Below, piece after piece: positions 37,101 to 47,234 of a stretch of 64,000 bases of DNA. The position numbers were made by a program, and so were the translations under genes. This stretch comes from Gimesia sp. (GTDB lineage: Bacteria; Planctomycetota; Planctomycetia; Planctomycetales; Planctomycetaceae). The notes beneath the pieces are model-generated. The model did not search any database. It was not told the origin of the DNA and saw only the letters and a program-made list of their open reading frames with translations. The stretch lies in contig NZ_JAVJSQ010000029.1 in NCBI RefSeq assembly GCF_040219335.1, forward strand, positions 1 to 64,000, given 5' to 3'. Each line of letters begins with the position of its first letter. Within the stretch, counting starts at the first letter, position 1.

Positions 37101-37437
37101 CGGGATAAAAATGGTTCAGTGGTTTCTTTTCGATCGGGTCGACGCAGAATCCGGTGCTGCGACCGAAGGTAGTCAGTGCCATCTCGCCGCCCAGATTCTG
37201 GCGGACGAAACAGAATCCTCGATCATTTTCCCCCAGGGCGCAGGCACGGGGACAGAGATCACAGACGATCTTTTCTCCCTCGCGATGCCACCAGCGCGCG
37301 GGATACAGGCCCTGATCGCGATCCGCTGGAGACGCATGGCCGGACGAGAGAATAGGGAGTGCTTTTTCTGTCATGGTTTTGAGAGAGAGAAACAGAGTAT
37401 CAGAGAAGGGAGCCCTGTCCTGTTCAGAATAATACAT
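34195..37437 (-). CDS. Fused AmmeMemoRadiSam protein: radical SAM + AMMECR1 + Memo
   Basis: A 1080-aa protein joining three components that are usually separate genes. The radical SAM part (about 40-395) is PFL-activase-like with Cys124-x3-Cys128-x2-Cys131 in CNLGCKFC. An upstream Cys-rich CDLCPRAC segment (59-66) and a zinc-ribbon-like CPAC...CQYC (341-369) are also present. The AMMECR1 domain (about 425-620) has RSCCGNFG and GRSGLLLPGV. Residues about 625-800 are unassigned. The Memo domain (about 812-1080) has VPHAGWKYSG, HRSEHAIEVELP, SSDMNHFA and MCGVLP, carrying the conserved His/Cys set. The AmmeMemoRadiSam system is defined by co-occurrence of these three families and its reaction is not established. 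An internal ATG at 37374 could also be the start. Neighbours give no further clue. Confidence 0.9.
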   Translation of the reverse strand: MYYSEQDRAPFSDTLFLSLKTMTEKALPILSSGHASPADRDQGLYPARWWHREGEKIVCDLCPRACALGENDRGFCFVRQNLGGEMALTTFGRSTGFCVDPIEKKPLNHFYPGSSVLSFGTAGCNLGCKFCQNWDISKSREFERLSSRAIPEEIAHVAAQLGCQSVAFTYNDPIIWSEYAIETSKACHAQGVKTVAVTAGYITESARADFFEHIDAANIDLKAFTEEFYYRITLSHLQPVLDTLGWLKRETDVWFEITNLVIPQANDDDDEFQRMCDWILNKVGDEVPLHFSAFHPDFRMLDRGSTPPETLIRAREIAVAAGLKYVYTGNVNDVRRQSTYCPACGETLIERNWYQLGKYALNGNRCQYCNTEVAGHFDQRPGDWGQKRLPVDMQSFLKQHPLPSSSSEQQKGSTSMQSDSTTARIELSPEHHQKLLQKAAAVVVGTATRTVPAEIALEDLENMVINGAFVSLKRQGQLRSCCGNFGQPLPLGQALHQAAIRAAKDDPRFPPISPSEIEQLDVEVWLLSDLELVEEQGLERLKAVQVGLHGLQIRADGRSGLLLPGVPLDHGWSEEEFLNQTCIKAGLPPTAWKDPGTTLLRYQGVSCKAKLVEMLEAPLEKAAPQILSHREFAQYQQYIQSTIEALRLGQVPSYYCPQVSDANIQGVALILIHGSTAEELVLSKWALKQSFPMQSTVFSMCQQLAQIIARQNLRPGEFQVKLVLATDPALHGPVEGLALEDFDSRNRSLFVMEGQKTGWFYQREETAAEIIARAQESLSLMQLETAQVASMATQSAVSRFEIVNRPRAELGTEIRPTGVAGTFYPADPQSVEMQLDELFRDEAEPQTWAAAMVPHAGWKYSGKIAAEVLQRIKLPSTIIVIGPKHTREGVEWAVAPHKVWQLPNGNLEADVTLARRLAEEIPGLELDAAAHRSEHAIEVELPLIKRLAPDSHVVGIAIGGGNLQQCDAFAAGLARVIEQLDEPPLLLISSDMNHFATDAENRRLDQLALEKMDALDPDGLLETVRAQHISMCGVLPAVIVMKTLQKMGKLSQVERVGYATSGDVTGDRSRVVGYAGLLIN

Positions 37438-37612
37438 TCAAGGGGACAGGGCTAACAGTTTGTCAGATTTTTAACCGGGGAGGCGAATAGAATCATCGCT
37501 GGACCCCGGCTGGTGGGTACTGATGCTGATTATTTGTAACTGGCGTCAGGACCTGTCGTTGTGCTCATCTACCGCTGTCGGGTATTATCACGAGCACAGA
37601 ATACGTCCTGTC

Positions 37613-38341
37613 ATGCCTCTGACTTTATTATACGAATCGCCCCTGCTGATGTTTACAGATTATTTCTGGTTTTTTGTCGCGGTCCTCTCCTATCTGGCCG
37701 GTTCCATCCCTTTTGGCCTGGTGACAGCGAAGCTGGTAGCCGGCACCGATATCCGCAAAGTCGGCAGTGGGAACATCGGTGCGACAAACGTGGCCCGTAC
37801 ACTGGGGGCAAAATGGGGCATTGTGGTTCTGGTGCTTGATGCGCTGAAAGGACTGTTGCCGGTCCTGTTTATCCCCGCGCTGTTTGTCAGCCCGGATTCC
37901 CCCGACTTTGATCATGCCCGCGTTTTGAGTGGAATCGCCACGATCGTCGGGCACATGTTTCCGGTCTGGCTTGGCTTTCGCGGAGGCAAAGGAGTTGCGA
38001 CCAGTCTGGGCGTGATTCTGGTACTGGGCCCCTGGTCAACCCTGGCGGCTGTCGGGGCATTTGCCCTGACATTTTTTATCTCGCGGATCGTGGCGCTCAG
38101 CTCGATTGTGGCGGCACTCGCATTTGGTATCGCCCAGTTTGCGCAGTTGGGAAGTGCAGCCTTCACGCGGGAAAAATGGAGTCTGACCGCATTCAGTATC
38201 GCGGTTCCCCTCTTGATTATTATCCGTCATCGCAGCAACCTGGGACGGATCGTGCGGGGAGAAGAGAAGAAGTTTCAGTTTGGCAGCCGAAACAAAGAGG
38301 GCACCGGATCCACCTCAGCCAGTGAGCAGTCAGAGGGCTGA
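37613..38341 (+). CDS. plsY: Glycerol-3-phosphate acyltransferase PlsY
   Basis: A 242-aa membrane enzyme that transfers an acyl group from acyl-phosphate to glycerol 3-phosphate, the first step of phospholipid synthesis. About five or six transmembrane helices are visible. The three PlsY signature loops are present: SYLAGSIPFG with RKVGSGNIGATNVAR, the central GFRGGKGVATSLGV, and IIIRHRSNLGRI near the end. A 35-residue polar C-terminal tail is longer than usual. ATG 37613 is chosen; ATG 37649 is also possible, and the frame is open further upstream. None of these starts has a good ribosome-binding site. Confidence 0.93.
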   Translation: MPLTLLYESPLLMFTDYFWFFVAVLSYLAGSIPFGLVTAKLVAGTDIRKVGSGNIGATNVARTLGAKWGIVVLVLDALKGLLPVLFIPALFVSPDSPDFDHARVLSGIATIVGHMFPVWLGFRGGKGVATSLGVILVLGPWSTLAAVGAFALTFFISRIVALSSIVAALAFGIAQFAQLGSAAFTREKWSLTAFSIAVPLLIIIRHRSNLGRIVRGEEKKFQFGSRNKEGTGSTSASEQSEG

Positions 38342-38464
38342 ACGGTTCCGGGGTGGTCGGTAGTCGGGGAATCAGCCGCGAGAGATCATCCTGATCCTGT
38401 CGCTGGCTCAGATTCCAATACGGTGTGAGACCTTTCCTGAATCCTGCAGGAAAGCAGACCTTGA

Positions 38465-38698
38465 TCAGGATTCAACGCGAATGTTGTTGGTGAGGGCGTA
38501 CTGATCGATTTCACTCAGTGCGGCGTGGGTTGCCAGCTGTTTGTGGTAAAAGGAATCAGTGCGTCCCGAAAGCACGACGATCTCTCCCAGAATATCCACT
38601 TTCAGCGACTGAACCTGACTGCCGGTTCTCAGGGCAATGGTCTGTTCAATCTTTTCTGACAGCTTCCTGGCTTTTTGAGAGTAGGTTTCGACGGTCAT
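38465..38698 (-). CDS. BON-domain small protein
   Basis: A 77-aa protein that is essentially one BON domain: an N-terminal helix (SQKARKLSEKIEQTIAL), then VQSLKVDILGEIVVLSGRTDSFYHKQLATHAAL, split by the conserved strand and Gly. BON domains bind phospholipid or hydrophobic ligands; this copy has no signal peptide. A strong AAGGAGG ribosome-binding site lies 8 nt before the ATG. It is convergent with plsY. Confidence 0.8.
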   Translation of the reverse strand: MTVETYSQKARKLSEKIEQTIALRTGSQVQSLKVDILGEIVVLSGRTDSFYHKQLATHAALSEIDQYALTNNIRVES

Positions 38699-39083
38699 AA
38701 GCGATCCTCCTTGAAATCAGTAAAAGTACTAACAGACAATCACTTGTGTTCCAGCCAGTGCACAATCCAGGCTGTGATGACGTTCAAGGCAGGTAACTCT
38801 GAGGCAGCAATCTCTGGAAACTTCGGTCAGCAGACACTGTTCCACACCGGGTAGAACGCTAAGCTCATTTCTGTCAGCGTAAATCTTAATTGAATACTTC
38901 CTGAAATTCAGGGGAGATGGAACAGGCGCTGGCTCCAGGGTCCTGTCGCTGAAGCCCGCAACCGGAAGATCCCCCGCTGAATATTTAATGAAGTAAATTT
39001 ATCGAGCTGTCACTCGTTCGTCAAATAAAATTGTGAACGAATGGTACGATTCGAGGGAAATAACTCGCTTGAAACCGTGCTCG
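38699..39083. other. 385-bp intergenic region
   Basis: Lies between the secreted esterase gene and the BON gene, both on the minus strand. It holds the BON ribosome-binding site and presumably its promoter. An imperfect inverted repeat near 39013-39040 (TCGTTCGTCAA with TTGTGAACGA) may help end esterase transcription, but it lacks a T run. No coding frame is convincing. Confidence 0.5.
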
Positions 39084-40415
39084 TTATTTCTCTGAATCGG
39101 ATTGCCAGATCCAGACCAGCGCTTCCGGCAGAACAGCTTTACCGTGCCGGCTGCTGTGCATGCCATGTCCTTCAACGAACCAGTATTCGTAGCCACTGTA
39201 AGCCAACGCGGCTGCCATTCGTTCATTGTTCAAAAACCAGTTGCCCAGCTTGTTGTCCAGGTCGTTATCTCCGTCCTGCAGAAAGACTTTGATCTTCTTC
39301 TGTGGATACTGTTTACGGATCAGACCCGGGTAATCGTGGGCGGTTTTCCACGGACCAAACTGGTCGAGTGGCAGCGTGTTTTTCTCGCGGGACGGGTAAT
39401 CGTCGATTCCGCGGAAGTCACAGAAACTGCCGACAAATGAGATCACTTTGCCGAACAGGTCGTTACGATGCCAGGCAGCCGTGAAGGCACAGCTTCCTCC
39501 GGAAGAGGCACCACAGAAAATATGATCTTCCGGCTTGTCTGAGATCCGGTATTCTTTGCGGACGATGGGCAGCATCTCTTCATCGAGGAATGTGGCATAC
39601 TGCGCGGTGCAGGTATCGTATTCGTTGCTGCGGTTGCGAACTTCCTGCTTCCCTTTTGTGCCGGCAGGGAAGACGCCCGGATTGATGAAGACGGCGATGG
39701 TCACCGGAATTTTTTTCGCGTGGATCAGGTTGTCCAGCACGATAGTCGCATTTCCGTCATTGTGACAGTATCCGCCGCCATCCGCGAAGACCATCAGTTT
39801 GGCTGGGGTCTGTGATTCTTTATATTGAGCTGGCACATAGACCCACCAGTCACGCACGGTGCCGGGATAATGCTTCCGGCTTTCAAAGGCGGGCATCTTG
39901 GTGAGCTTACCCTCGGGGACGCCGGGCTGTTTCACACTTTCGGGTTTCCATTCATAGCTTTCGAACCCAAAGCGACTGTTTTTGCCGGCCGGTAAGCGGT
40001 CGCCGTTAATCTCATAACGATAATGGACTGAGGAGAAGTTCGGGAAACGTTCCACCCGGGCAAAGTAACCGGTATTTCCCAGCTCGATCATGGGCCAGGA
40101 GCGGCCCTTCTCAGCGAAAATGACGACCTGGTCACCCGGCTCTGCTTTGAAGAACCAGCCGGCGTAACCGCCACCATCGTCGGTCTTCTGAATCAGATAC
40201 TTCTGGTCCCCTTTGGTAAGGTCTTTTTCCTTCTGATATTTCTTTTTGAAAAATTCCAGCGCCTGTTTTTGATTAGCCTGACTGACGGGAGCCTGTAATA
40301 ATTCAGAAACCTCCTGCAGCGTCTGAGGTGCAGCGGTCAGTGGATTGATGAGACACAGCATTAAGCCGGCCCAGACGGACAGCGAGACGGTTGAGGGGCG
40401 AGATGACAATCGCAT
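39084..40415 (-). CDS. Secreted esterase of the enterochelin-esterase type (alpha/beta hydrolase)
   Basis: A 443-aa protein with a signal peptide (about 10-29, STVSLSVWAGLMLCLINPLT). An N-terminal immunoglobulin-like region resembling carbohydrate-binding or early-set folds (about 75-180) precedes an alpha/beta hydrolase of the putative esterase family. The nucleophile Ser304 is in CGASSGGSCAF (G-x-S-x-G). The oxyanion region is around FADGGGYCHNDGN, and a late His lies in VEGHGMHSSRHGK. Family members cleave siderophore, feruloyl or other carbohydrate esters; the substrate is unknown. ATG 40415 is used because the signal peptide starts there; the frame continues to 40547. Confidence 0.85.
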   Translation of the reverse strand: MRLSSRPSTVSLSVWAGLMLCLINPLTAAPQTLQEVSELLQAPVSQANQKQALEFFKKKYQKEKDLTKGDQKYLIQKTDDGGGYAGWFFKAEPGDQVVIFAEKGRSWPMIELGNTGYFARVERFPNFSSVHYRYEINGDRLPAGKNSRFGFESYEWKPESVKQPGVPEGKLTKMPAFESRKHYPGTVRDWWVYVPAQYKESQTPAKLMVFADGGGYCHNDGNATIVLDNLIHAKKIPVTIAVFINPGVFPAGTKGKQEVRNRSNEYDTCTAQYATFLDEEMLPIVRKEYRISDKPEDHIFCGASSGGSCAFTAAWHRNDLFGKVISFVGSFCDFRGIDDYPSREKNTLPLDQFGPWKTAHDYPGLIRKQYPQKKIKVFLQDGDNDLDNKLGNWFLNNERMAAALAYSGYEYWFVEGHGMHSSRHGKAVLPEALVWIWQSDSEK

Positions 40416-40677
40416 GGCAGGAGACTCCTGGTAAATGATCTCTGGCAGATCAGGGAAGATTCTATGGTAGAGGCAACCCGGCTTTCCCGGATTGCCTGAA
40501 CTTGAAAATACAGATCCTATTACACTGGGTGTCGAGTGGATTTTCAATTCAGACCGTGGTTGGAATTCAAATCTGTTGATTCATCAGAGAAAGTGGAGGC
40601 TGTCCGTTTGGATCAATTGCGAATCCAGCTACAATGAAAGGAGTTATTGATCACCCCCGGAGAGGAAAGGCAGTGTC

Positions 40678-41208
40678 GTGACAGGTTCGCTCAATCCACA
40701 TCATGCTGTTTATGTCGGCAGTTTTGATCCACCAACCCTGGGTCATCTGGATATTGTGGAACGGGGTGCCGTGATTTACGACAAGATCACCGTGGGCATC
40801 GGGATCAACCCCGATAAACGTCCGCTGTTTTCCCCCGAGGAACGACAACAACTGCTGGAACTGCTCGTCCAAGATTTTCCGAATGTGGAAGTCAAATGCT
40901 TTCAGGGACTGGCTGTCAACTTCGTAAAAGAGTGTGGCGGCGGCGTCATGCTTCGCGGGTTGCGCACCCTGACCGATGTGGAAGCAGAATTCACGATGTC
41001 GCTGGCTAACCGCACGCTGTCAGGTGATATCGAAACGGTCTTCCTGATGGCCAGTGAAAAATACACGCACATCTCCAGTTCGCTGATCAAACAGATCGCG
41101 CAGCTGGGTGGTGATGTGGCTGAAGAGAAACTCAGGGACTTCGTCCCGCATCAGGTGGTCGCCCCCCTGATCGAAAAATTTGCATCAAAAACTTCTGCTC
41201 AGGAATAG
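40678..41208 (+). CDS. coaD: Phosphopantetheine adenylyltransferase
   Basis: A 176-aa nucleotidyltransferase catalysing the penultimate step of coenzyme A synthesis, transfer of AMP from ATP to 4'-phosphopantetheine. The N-terminal motif is VYVGSFDPPTLGHLDIV, with the T-x-G-H ATP site (residues 20-23). The central MLRGLRTLTDVEAEF segment is conserved in CoaD, and the C-terminal motif is HISSSLIKQIAQLGGDV. Length is normal for the family. The start is GTG 40678, with AGAGGAAAGG upstream. Confidence 0.95.
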   Translation: MTGSLNPHHAVYVGSFDPPTLGHLDIVERGAVIYDKITVGIGINPDKRPLFSPEERQQLLELLVQDFPNVEVKCFQGLAVNFVKECGGGVMLRGLRTLTDVEAEFTMSLANRTLSGDIETVFLMASEKYTHISSSLIKQIAQLGGDVAEEKLRDFVPHQVVAPLIEKFASKTSAQE

Positions 41209-41247
41209 CGTAATACTTCCTGATCAATTGAGAAAGGAGAACATACC

Positions 41248-41841
<594 letters not shown>

Positions 41842-41865
41842 TCACAGCATCAACCTCACGCATCC

Positions 41866-41898
41866 AACTCTCTTCGCTGCCGACGGAGAGAGTTTTTT
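41866..41898 (+). terminator. Rho-independent terminator
   Basis: A stem of about 10 bp (AACTCTCTTC at 41866-41875 with GGAGAGAGTT at 41885-41894, one wobble) and a 9-nt loop are followed by TTTT. It is placed 25 bp after the thioredoxin-like gene. Confidence 0.75.
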
Positions 41899-42035
41899 GC
41901 TGCGCGGTTCTCAAGATCCGATGTTTCAGATGAGCTCACTTGTATTCGGGCAGGGCCTCTGCCTACAATTTATTAACCTTTCTTCTTAATGTTCTGTGCA
42001 CTGCGGTTGTCATTTTAGCCGTCGAGAGGTTTCTG

Positions 42036-45000
42036 ATGCGTTCTATTTTCTGCAAACCGACTCTGTTTTTCACTGCAGGAGCCATTCTCGCGTTCGGAGC
42101 GATCAACGCTGGTCGCATCACTTCCGCTGAGAATCGTCCGCTGCCGCAAGATTCGCTGGCCGAAAAGCTGCCTCACCTGGAACCGACCGCACCGGACAAG
42201 GCAGAAGAGACTTTCCGCCTGCTCAACGGCTTTCGCATGGAACTCCTGGCGGCGGAACCTTTAGTCACCGATCCGGTAGCGATGCAGTATGACGAGAACG
42301 GGCTCGGGTATGTGATCGAGATGAATGATTATCCCTACACGGATAAATCAAAAGATGAAGCCTGGGCTGAGCAGAAGTCAGCACCGATCGGCAAGGTGCG
42401 TGTGCTGGAAGATGTCGACGGGGACGGCAAGTTCGATCGTTCGACGATCTTTGCCGAGGGGCTCTCCTGGCCCACCGGCCTGGCCTTCTGGAAAGGGGGC
42501 GTCTATGTCTCAGCGACTCCCGATATCTGGTATTTCAAAGATACAGACGGCGATCATAAAGCCGATATCAAACGCAAAGTCTTCACCGGCTTTCGCAAGT
42601 ACAACGTGCAGGCTGTAATGAATAATCTCAAGTGGGGCCTCGATCATCAGATCTATGGTGCAGGGGGGAGTAACGGCGGAGTCATTCAGGTCGTAGGGGC
42701 TCCCAAGAGTGATCCGATCAATATGGGACGTCGTGATTTCCGCTTCGATGCAGATACAGAAACGTTCGAAGTGATTTCAGGGGGCGCCCGCTTCGGAAAT
42801 ACTTTCGACGACTGGGGCAACCGGTTCATCTGTAACATCCGCAACCCGCTGATGCATATTGTTCTGCCAACAAAGTATCTGCAGCGGAATCGCTATCTGC
42901 CGGTGACTTCGGCCATCAATGATGTTGCCAATGCCGGCGATGCGATTGCCGTCTTTCGAGCCAGTCCTCCCGAACCCTGGCGGATCATCAATGCCCGCCG
43001 TCTCTCCAACGATCCGGACTCTCGCTCACCCAGCAGTGAGAAGCATGCCACGGGTTTTGTGACCTCCGCTGCCGGGATTACCTTCTATCGGGGAGCCGCT
43101 TATCCGTCCGAGTATTATAACAATGCCTTCATCGGTGAAGTGGCCGGCAATCTCGTGATGCGGTATCGGGTCGCACCGGACGGGGTTACGTTTAAAGCAG
43201 ATCGCGCCCATGAAAAAGTGGAATTCCTGGCGTCGACCGATAACTGGTTTCGGCCAGTCAACTTTCTGAACGCACCCGATGGGACGTTGCACGTGCTCGA
43301 TATGTATCGCGAGAACATCGAGCATCCCTGGTCGATGCCCGAGGATATCAAAGCACATCTGGACCTTACCAGCGGACGCGACCGGGGCCGCATCTATCGG
43401 ATGCTGCCTGCGAAATATCCGGATGGCTTCCAGAGACCGGAACCACCGCGTTTGGGCGAAGCTGATATCAATCGACTGGTTGCTGAACTGGAAAATCCGA
43501 ATGTCTGGTGGCGTGATACCGCGCATCGACTGATCTATGAACGTCAGGATCCCCGGGCGATCCCTCTACTGATTCAACTCTTCCAGCAGAGCCCGTCTGC
43601 CCTGGCGCGACTGCACGCACTCTGGTCTCTGCAGGGACTCAAGGCACTGAATGAAGAGCTGCTGCTGCAGGCCCTGTCCGACAGTGAACCGGAAATCAGG
43701 CGGGTCGGGGTCAGGCTGGCAGAGCCGGAATTGAAACAGAGTGCAGCACTGAAAAAGAAGGTCATAACACTGGCGAAAGACGACGCTCCCCGCGTCCGGT
43801 TCCAGACGGCTTTTACCCTGGGAGAAGTGACAGGACCGGAAGCAGCGAAAGCACTCTACACGATTGTGCGCCAGGATTACGGTGATCCCTGGATCCGGAC
43901 GGCGGTGCTCAGTTCGTTGTCCGAATCGACGGCGGATTTCCTGGCCAGCCTGCTCTCAGATGTCAAATTTGCAGCCAGCCCGCAGGCACGTCCTTTATTG
44001 TCTCAACTGGCCAATGTGATCGGGACACGACAGCAGCCAGCGGAGGTAGAACGCATACTCGAACTGGCAGCCCGCTATGATTATCCCGATAAACCCCGGC
44101 AGACGGCTGCAGTACAGACTGAGCTCCTGCGGGGACTGGGAGAAGGCCTCAAGCGCAGCGGTAAATCACTATTGCTGTATGCGACCAACGAGAATACGGA
44201 TGCCGCTCGCTTGATCCGCACGCAGATCTCACAGGCGAAGAAAACCGCAGCTGACCGGCGAGAAACCTCTGCCAGACGGTTGGGATCTATCGACCTCTTG
44301 AGTTGCACAGATCTGACTGCTGCACAGTCAGCCCTGCTGCCGTTACTCGATGCGCGCGAAACACAGGAACTGCAGTCGGCGGTGGTGGTCGCACTCACCA
44401 GTTTTGCAGATCCCCGGGTCGCGGATCTGCTGCTGGAACAATATCCCTCGTTGACTCCCGCGATCAGAAGAGAAATTGTGGACCGTCTGCTCAGAAGGCA
44501 GGACTGGATTCTGCAACTCTTTTCTGCCCTCGAGGATCGCAAGGTTTCCGTGAGCCAGATTCCGCAGGTCCGGCGCGATATTCTGATGAAGAGTACGAAT
44601 CCGGAAATTCAGAAGCAGGCGAAACAGTTGTTTGCCGGTGAAGTGCTGGGACCGCGTCGGGAGATTATCGTCGCCTATCAGCCTGCTTTGTCAGTGAAGA
44701 CAGATCTCTCAGCTGGAAAGCGGATATTTAAACGAGAATGCCTGACCTGTCACCGGCTGGGGCAGGAAGGTTACGAAGTCGGTCCCAATCTGGCAACCAT
44801 TAAAAACCGGACTGCTTCCGAAATTCTGGTGCATGTGCTCGACCCCAATAAAGAGGTCTCGCCCAACTACCTGGAATTTGTGGTGGTTACCGATGAGGGG
44901 CTGATTGAAACGGGAATCATTGTGAATGAAACGCCCTCCAGCATTACGCTCAAGAAGGCGGAGAATAAAAAGGTCACTATCCTGCGAGAGAATATCGACG

Positions 45001-45107
45001 AGATCAAAAGTTCCGGCAAGTCACTGATGCCCGAAGGCTTTGAGAAAAAGATTCAGACCCAGGAGATGGCTGATCTGATCGCTTATCTATTGTCACTCGA
45101 AAACTGA
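42036..45107 (+). CDS. Secreted heme-binding membrane-bound dehydrogenase (Pirellula/Verrucomicrobium type)
   Basis: A 1023-aa exported protein. A signal peptide occupies about 1-28. Next is a six-bladed propeller-like dehydrogenase domain (about 45-460), with repeated metal-binding-like Asp loops such as EDVDGDGKFDRS and KDTDGDHKADIK. A HEAT-repeat region follows (about 470-860; for example SDSEPEIRRVGVRLAEPEL). The C-terminal cytochrome c-like domain has CLTCHRLG (about 900), followed by GYEVGPNLATI and the C-terminal family segment ending in LIAYLLSLEN. Families with this layout are expanded in planctomycetes and are predicted periplasmic oxidoreductases, possibly for sugars. The true substrate is unknown. 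ATG 42036 is supported by GAGAGG and by the start of the signal peptide. Confidence 0.9.
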   Translation: MRSIFCKPTLFFTAGAILAFGAINAGRITSAENRPLPQDSLAEKLPHLEPTAPDKAEETFRLLNGFRMELLAAEPLVTDPVAMQYDENGLGYVIEMNDYPYTDKSKDEAWAEQKSAPIGKVRVLEDVDGDGKFDRSTIFAEGLSWPTGLAFWKGGVYVSATPDIWYFKDTDGDHKADIKRKVFTGFRKYNVQAVMNNLKWGLDHQIYGAGGSNGGVIQVVGAPKSDPINMGRRDFRFDADTETFEVISGGARFGNTFDDWGNRFICNIRNPLMHIVLPTKYLQRNRYLPVTSAINDVANAGDAIAVFRASPPEPWRIINARRLSNDPDSRSPSSEKHATGFVTSAAGITFYRGAAYPSEYYNNAFIGEVAGNLVMRYRVAPDGVTFKADRAHEKVEFLASTDNWFRPVNFLNAPDGTLHVLDMYRENIEHPWSMPEDIKAHLDLTSGRDRGRIYRMLPAKYPDGFQRPEPPRLGEADINRLVAELENPNVWWRDTAHRLIYERQDPRAIPLLIQLFQQSPSALARLHALWSLQGLKALNEELLLQALSDSEPEIRRVGVRLAEPELKQSAALKKKVITLAKDDAPRVRFQTAFTLGEVTGPEAAKALYTIVRQDYGDPWIRTAVLSSLSESTADFLASLLSDVKFAASPQARPLLSQLANVIGTRQQPAEVERILELAARYDYPDKPRQTAAVQTELLRGLGEGLKRSGKSLLLYATNENTDAARLIRTQISQAKKTAADRRETSARRLGSIDLLSCTDLTAAQSALLPLLDARETQELQSAVVVALTSFADPRVADLLLEQYPSLTPAIRREIVDRLLRRQDWILQLFSALEDRKVSVSQIPQVRRDILMKSTNPEIQKQAKQLFAGEVLGPRREIIVAYQPALSVKTDLSAGKRIFKRECLTCHRLGQEGYEVGPNLATIKNRTASEILVHVLDPNKEVSPNYLEFVVVTDEGLIETGIIVNETPSSITLKKAENKKVTILRENIDEIKSSGKSLMPEGFEKKIQTQEMADLIAYLLSLEN

Positions 45108-45130
45108 GAGGGCAACACTGAATTACCATA

Positions 45131-45174
45131 AAAAACGCCCCTGATTCCATGGAATTCAGGGGCGTTGATGTTTT
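45131..45174. terminator. Bidirectional Rho-independent terminator
   Basis: A perfect 11-bp stem (AACGCCCCTGA at 45134-45144 with TCAGGGGCGTT at 45156-45166) surrounds an 11-nt loop that itself contains a palindrome. It is preceded by a run of A and followed by a T-rich stretch, so it can end both the plus-strand dehydrogenase gene and the minus-strand lipoprotein gene. Confidence 0.85.
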
Positions 45175-45191
45175 GTGGTCAGCGGGTGGAA

Positions 45192-45626
45192 TTATTCAGT
45201 GCTGAGCGTAAAGTTGATGATGTTCTCCCCCGGTTTGACCTCTTCAGTCAGAGTGGTTTGCGAATTGTACATGGGAGGAATCGTTTCTTTCGCCGGGGCG
45301 CCACTCTCTTCGCCGCCGGATTCTTCAGAGCTGTCGGTCTGGGCCGTGGTGATGCTCACTTTGTGTTGACCGATCTTCGCACCCTTTGTATCGCCCACGT
45401 ATTCCAGTTCGTAGTTTCCTTCGGCGTCGGTCACTCCCATGGAAGAGCGACCATTTTCAGGGCTGAATACCACCATTACATCGGTCAGCGGTTCACCATT
45501 CATGGTGACAGTCCCGGTGACGGTTCCCAGATCGGGCTGGTCAGTCGGGGCACCACCACAGCCGACCAGCGGCAGGCACAGTGCACAAAACAATAAGAAC
45601 CAGGCTGGTTTACCTGTCGATTTCAT
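45192..45626 (-). CDS. Lipoprotein with carboxypeptidase-regulatory-like domain
   Basis: A 144-aa lipoprotein. The signal ends in a lipobox (LPLVGC, Cys23), followed by Gly-Gly. A beta-sandwich of the carboxypeptidase regulatory-like/transthyretin type follows (about 33-95: TVTGTVTMNGEPLTDVMVVF, then GVTDAEGNYELEYV). The family is common in planctomycetes next to DUF1559 genes, as here, where a DUF1559 gene lies upstream on the same strand. AGGAGA lies 7 nt before the ATG. The binding partner is unknown. Confidence 0.88.
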   Translation of the reverse strand: MKSTGKPAWFLLFCALCLPLVGCGGAPTDQPDLGTVTGTVTMNGEPLTDVMVVFSPENGRSSMGVTDAEGNYELEYVGDTKGAKIGQHKVSITTAQTDSSEESGGEESGAPAKETIPPMYNSQTTLTEEVKPGENIINFTLSTE

Positions 45627-45752
45627 TCATCATCTCCTGAGCGCGTTTCGACGACGATTCGCCGTGTAAGTATGGGAAAAAGCAAAGGACGATCTTAGGG
45701 CAGGGCTTGTGGAATCTCAACCCAGCGCAGAGAGGTGTAATCCGTAATAAGA

Positions 45753-45787
45753 GAGAGACAAGCAGCAGCAGCGGCCACTTGTCTCTC
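45753..45787 (-). terminator. Stem-loop after the DUF1559 gene, possible terminator
   Basis: Perfect 10-bp arms (GAGAGACAAG at 45753-45762 and CTTGTCTCTC at 45778-45787) flank a 15-nt loop. On the minus strand it lies 34 bp after the DUF1559 stop and is followed by TCTTATT, only weakly T-rich. It could attenuate rather than stop transcription into the lipoprotein gene. Confidence 0.5.
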
Positions 45788-45821
45788 AAGAAAACAGAAT
45801 CACTCTGGATGACTGCGTCGT

Positions 45822-46826
<1,005 letters not shown>

Positions 46827-47234
46827 TGAGTCGTTCCTGTTTTCTTAACTGTTTATGAGGAAATAATTTGTTCAGCTGGAGCAAGTAAAAAATGATGAGT
46901 CCAGAGAAACGCAGTACGTAAAGAGGGACAAAATAGAAAGGCTTCACCAGACCTTGTCCCAATAGAAATCAGACAAGGAGCCCCAGTAAAGCACTCGTAT
47001 GTAAATACGTTGATTTACCGGAATATTTTTTGAAATATGACAAATATCGCATATTTTGCCGGCTGGAGAAGTGGTCTTTAGTGCATTGTTGGGGTTTGAG
47101 CCTTGAAAGATTCCGATCTATATCAAAATTGCCCAATTGATGGGGTAAGTCGCTCTTTATGTGTACGATAGCTTAATAAGGCGACTTTCTTTTTGAATAG
47201 CGGGTCGCAAATCAGTATCGTATTATTCAACAAT
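46827..47234. other. Divergent intergenic region upstream of the ECF sigma gene
   Basis: About 410 bp between the DUF1559 gene (minus) and the sigma factor gene (plus). A 7-bp inverted repeat (CCTTGTC at 46952-46958, GACAAGG at 46972-46978) lies on the DUF1559 leader side. No sigma-70-like promoter fits well before the sigma gene, which could mean an ECF-type autoregulated promoter; this is a guess. No coding frame is seen. Confidence 0.5.

Noticed and set aside
38432..38454. Eight-bp stem-loop between plsY and the BON gene
   Set aside because: It sits between convergent genes, but has no T tract on either side, so it is not called as a terminator.
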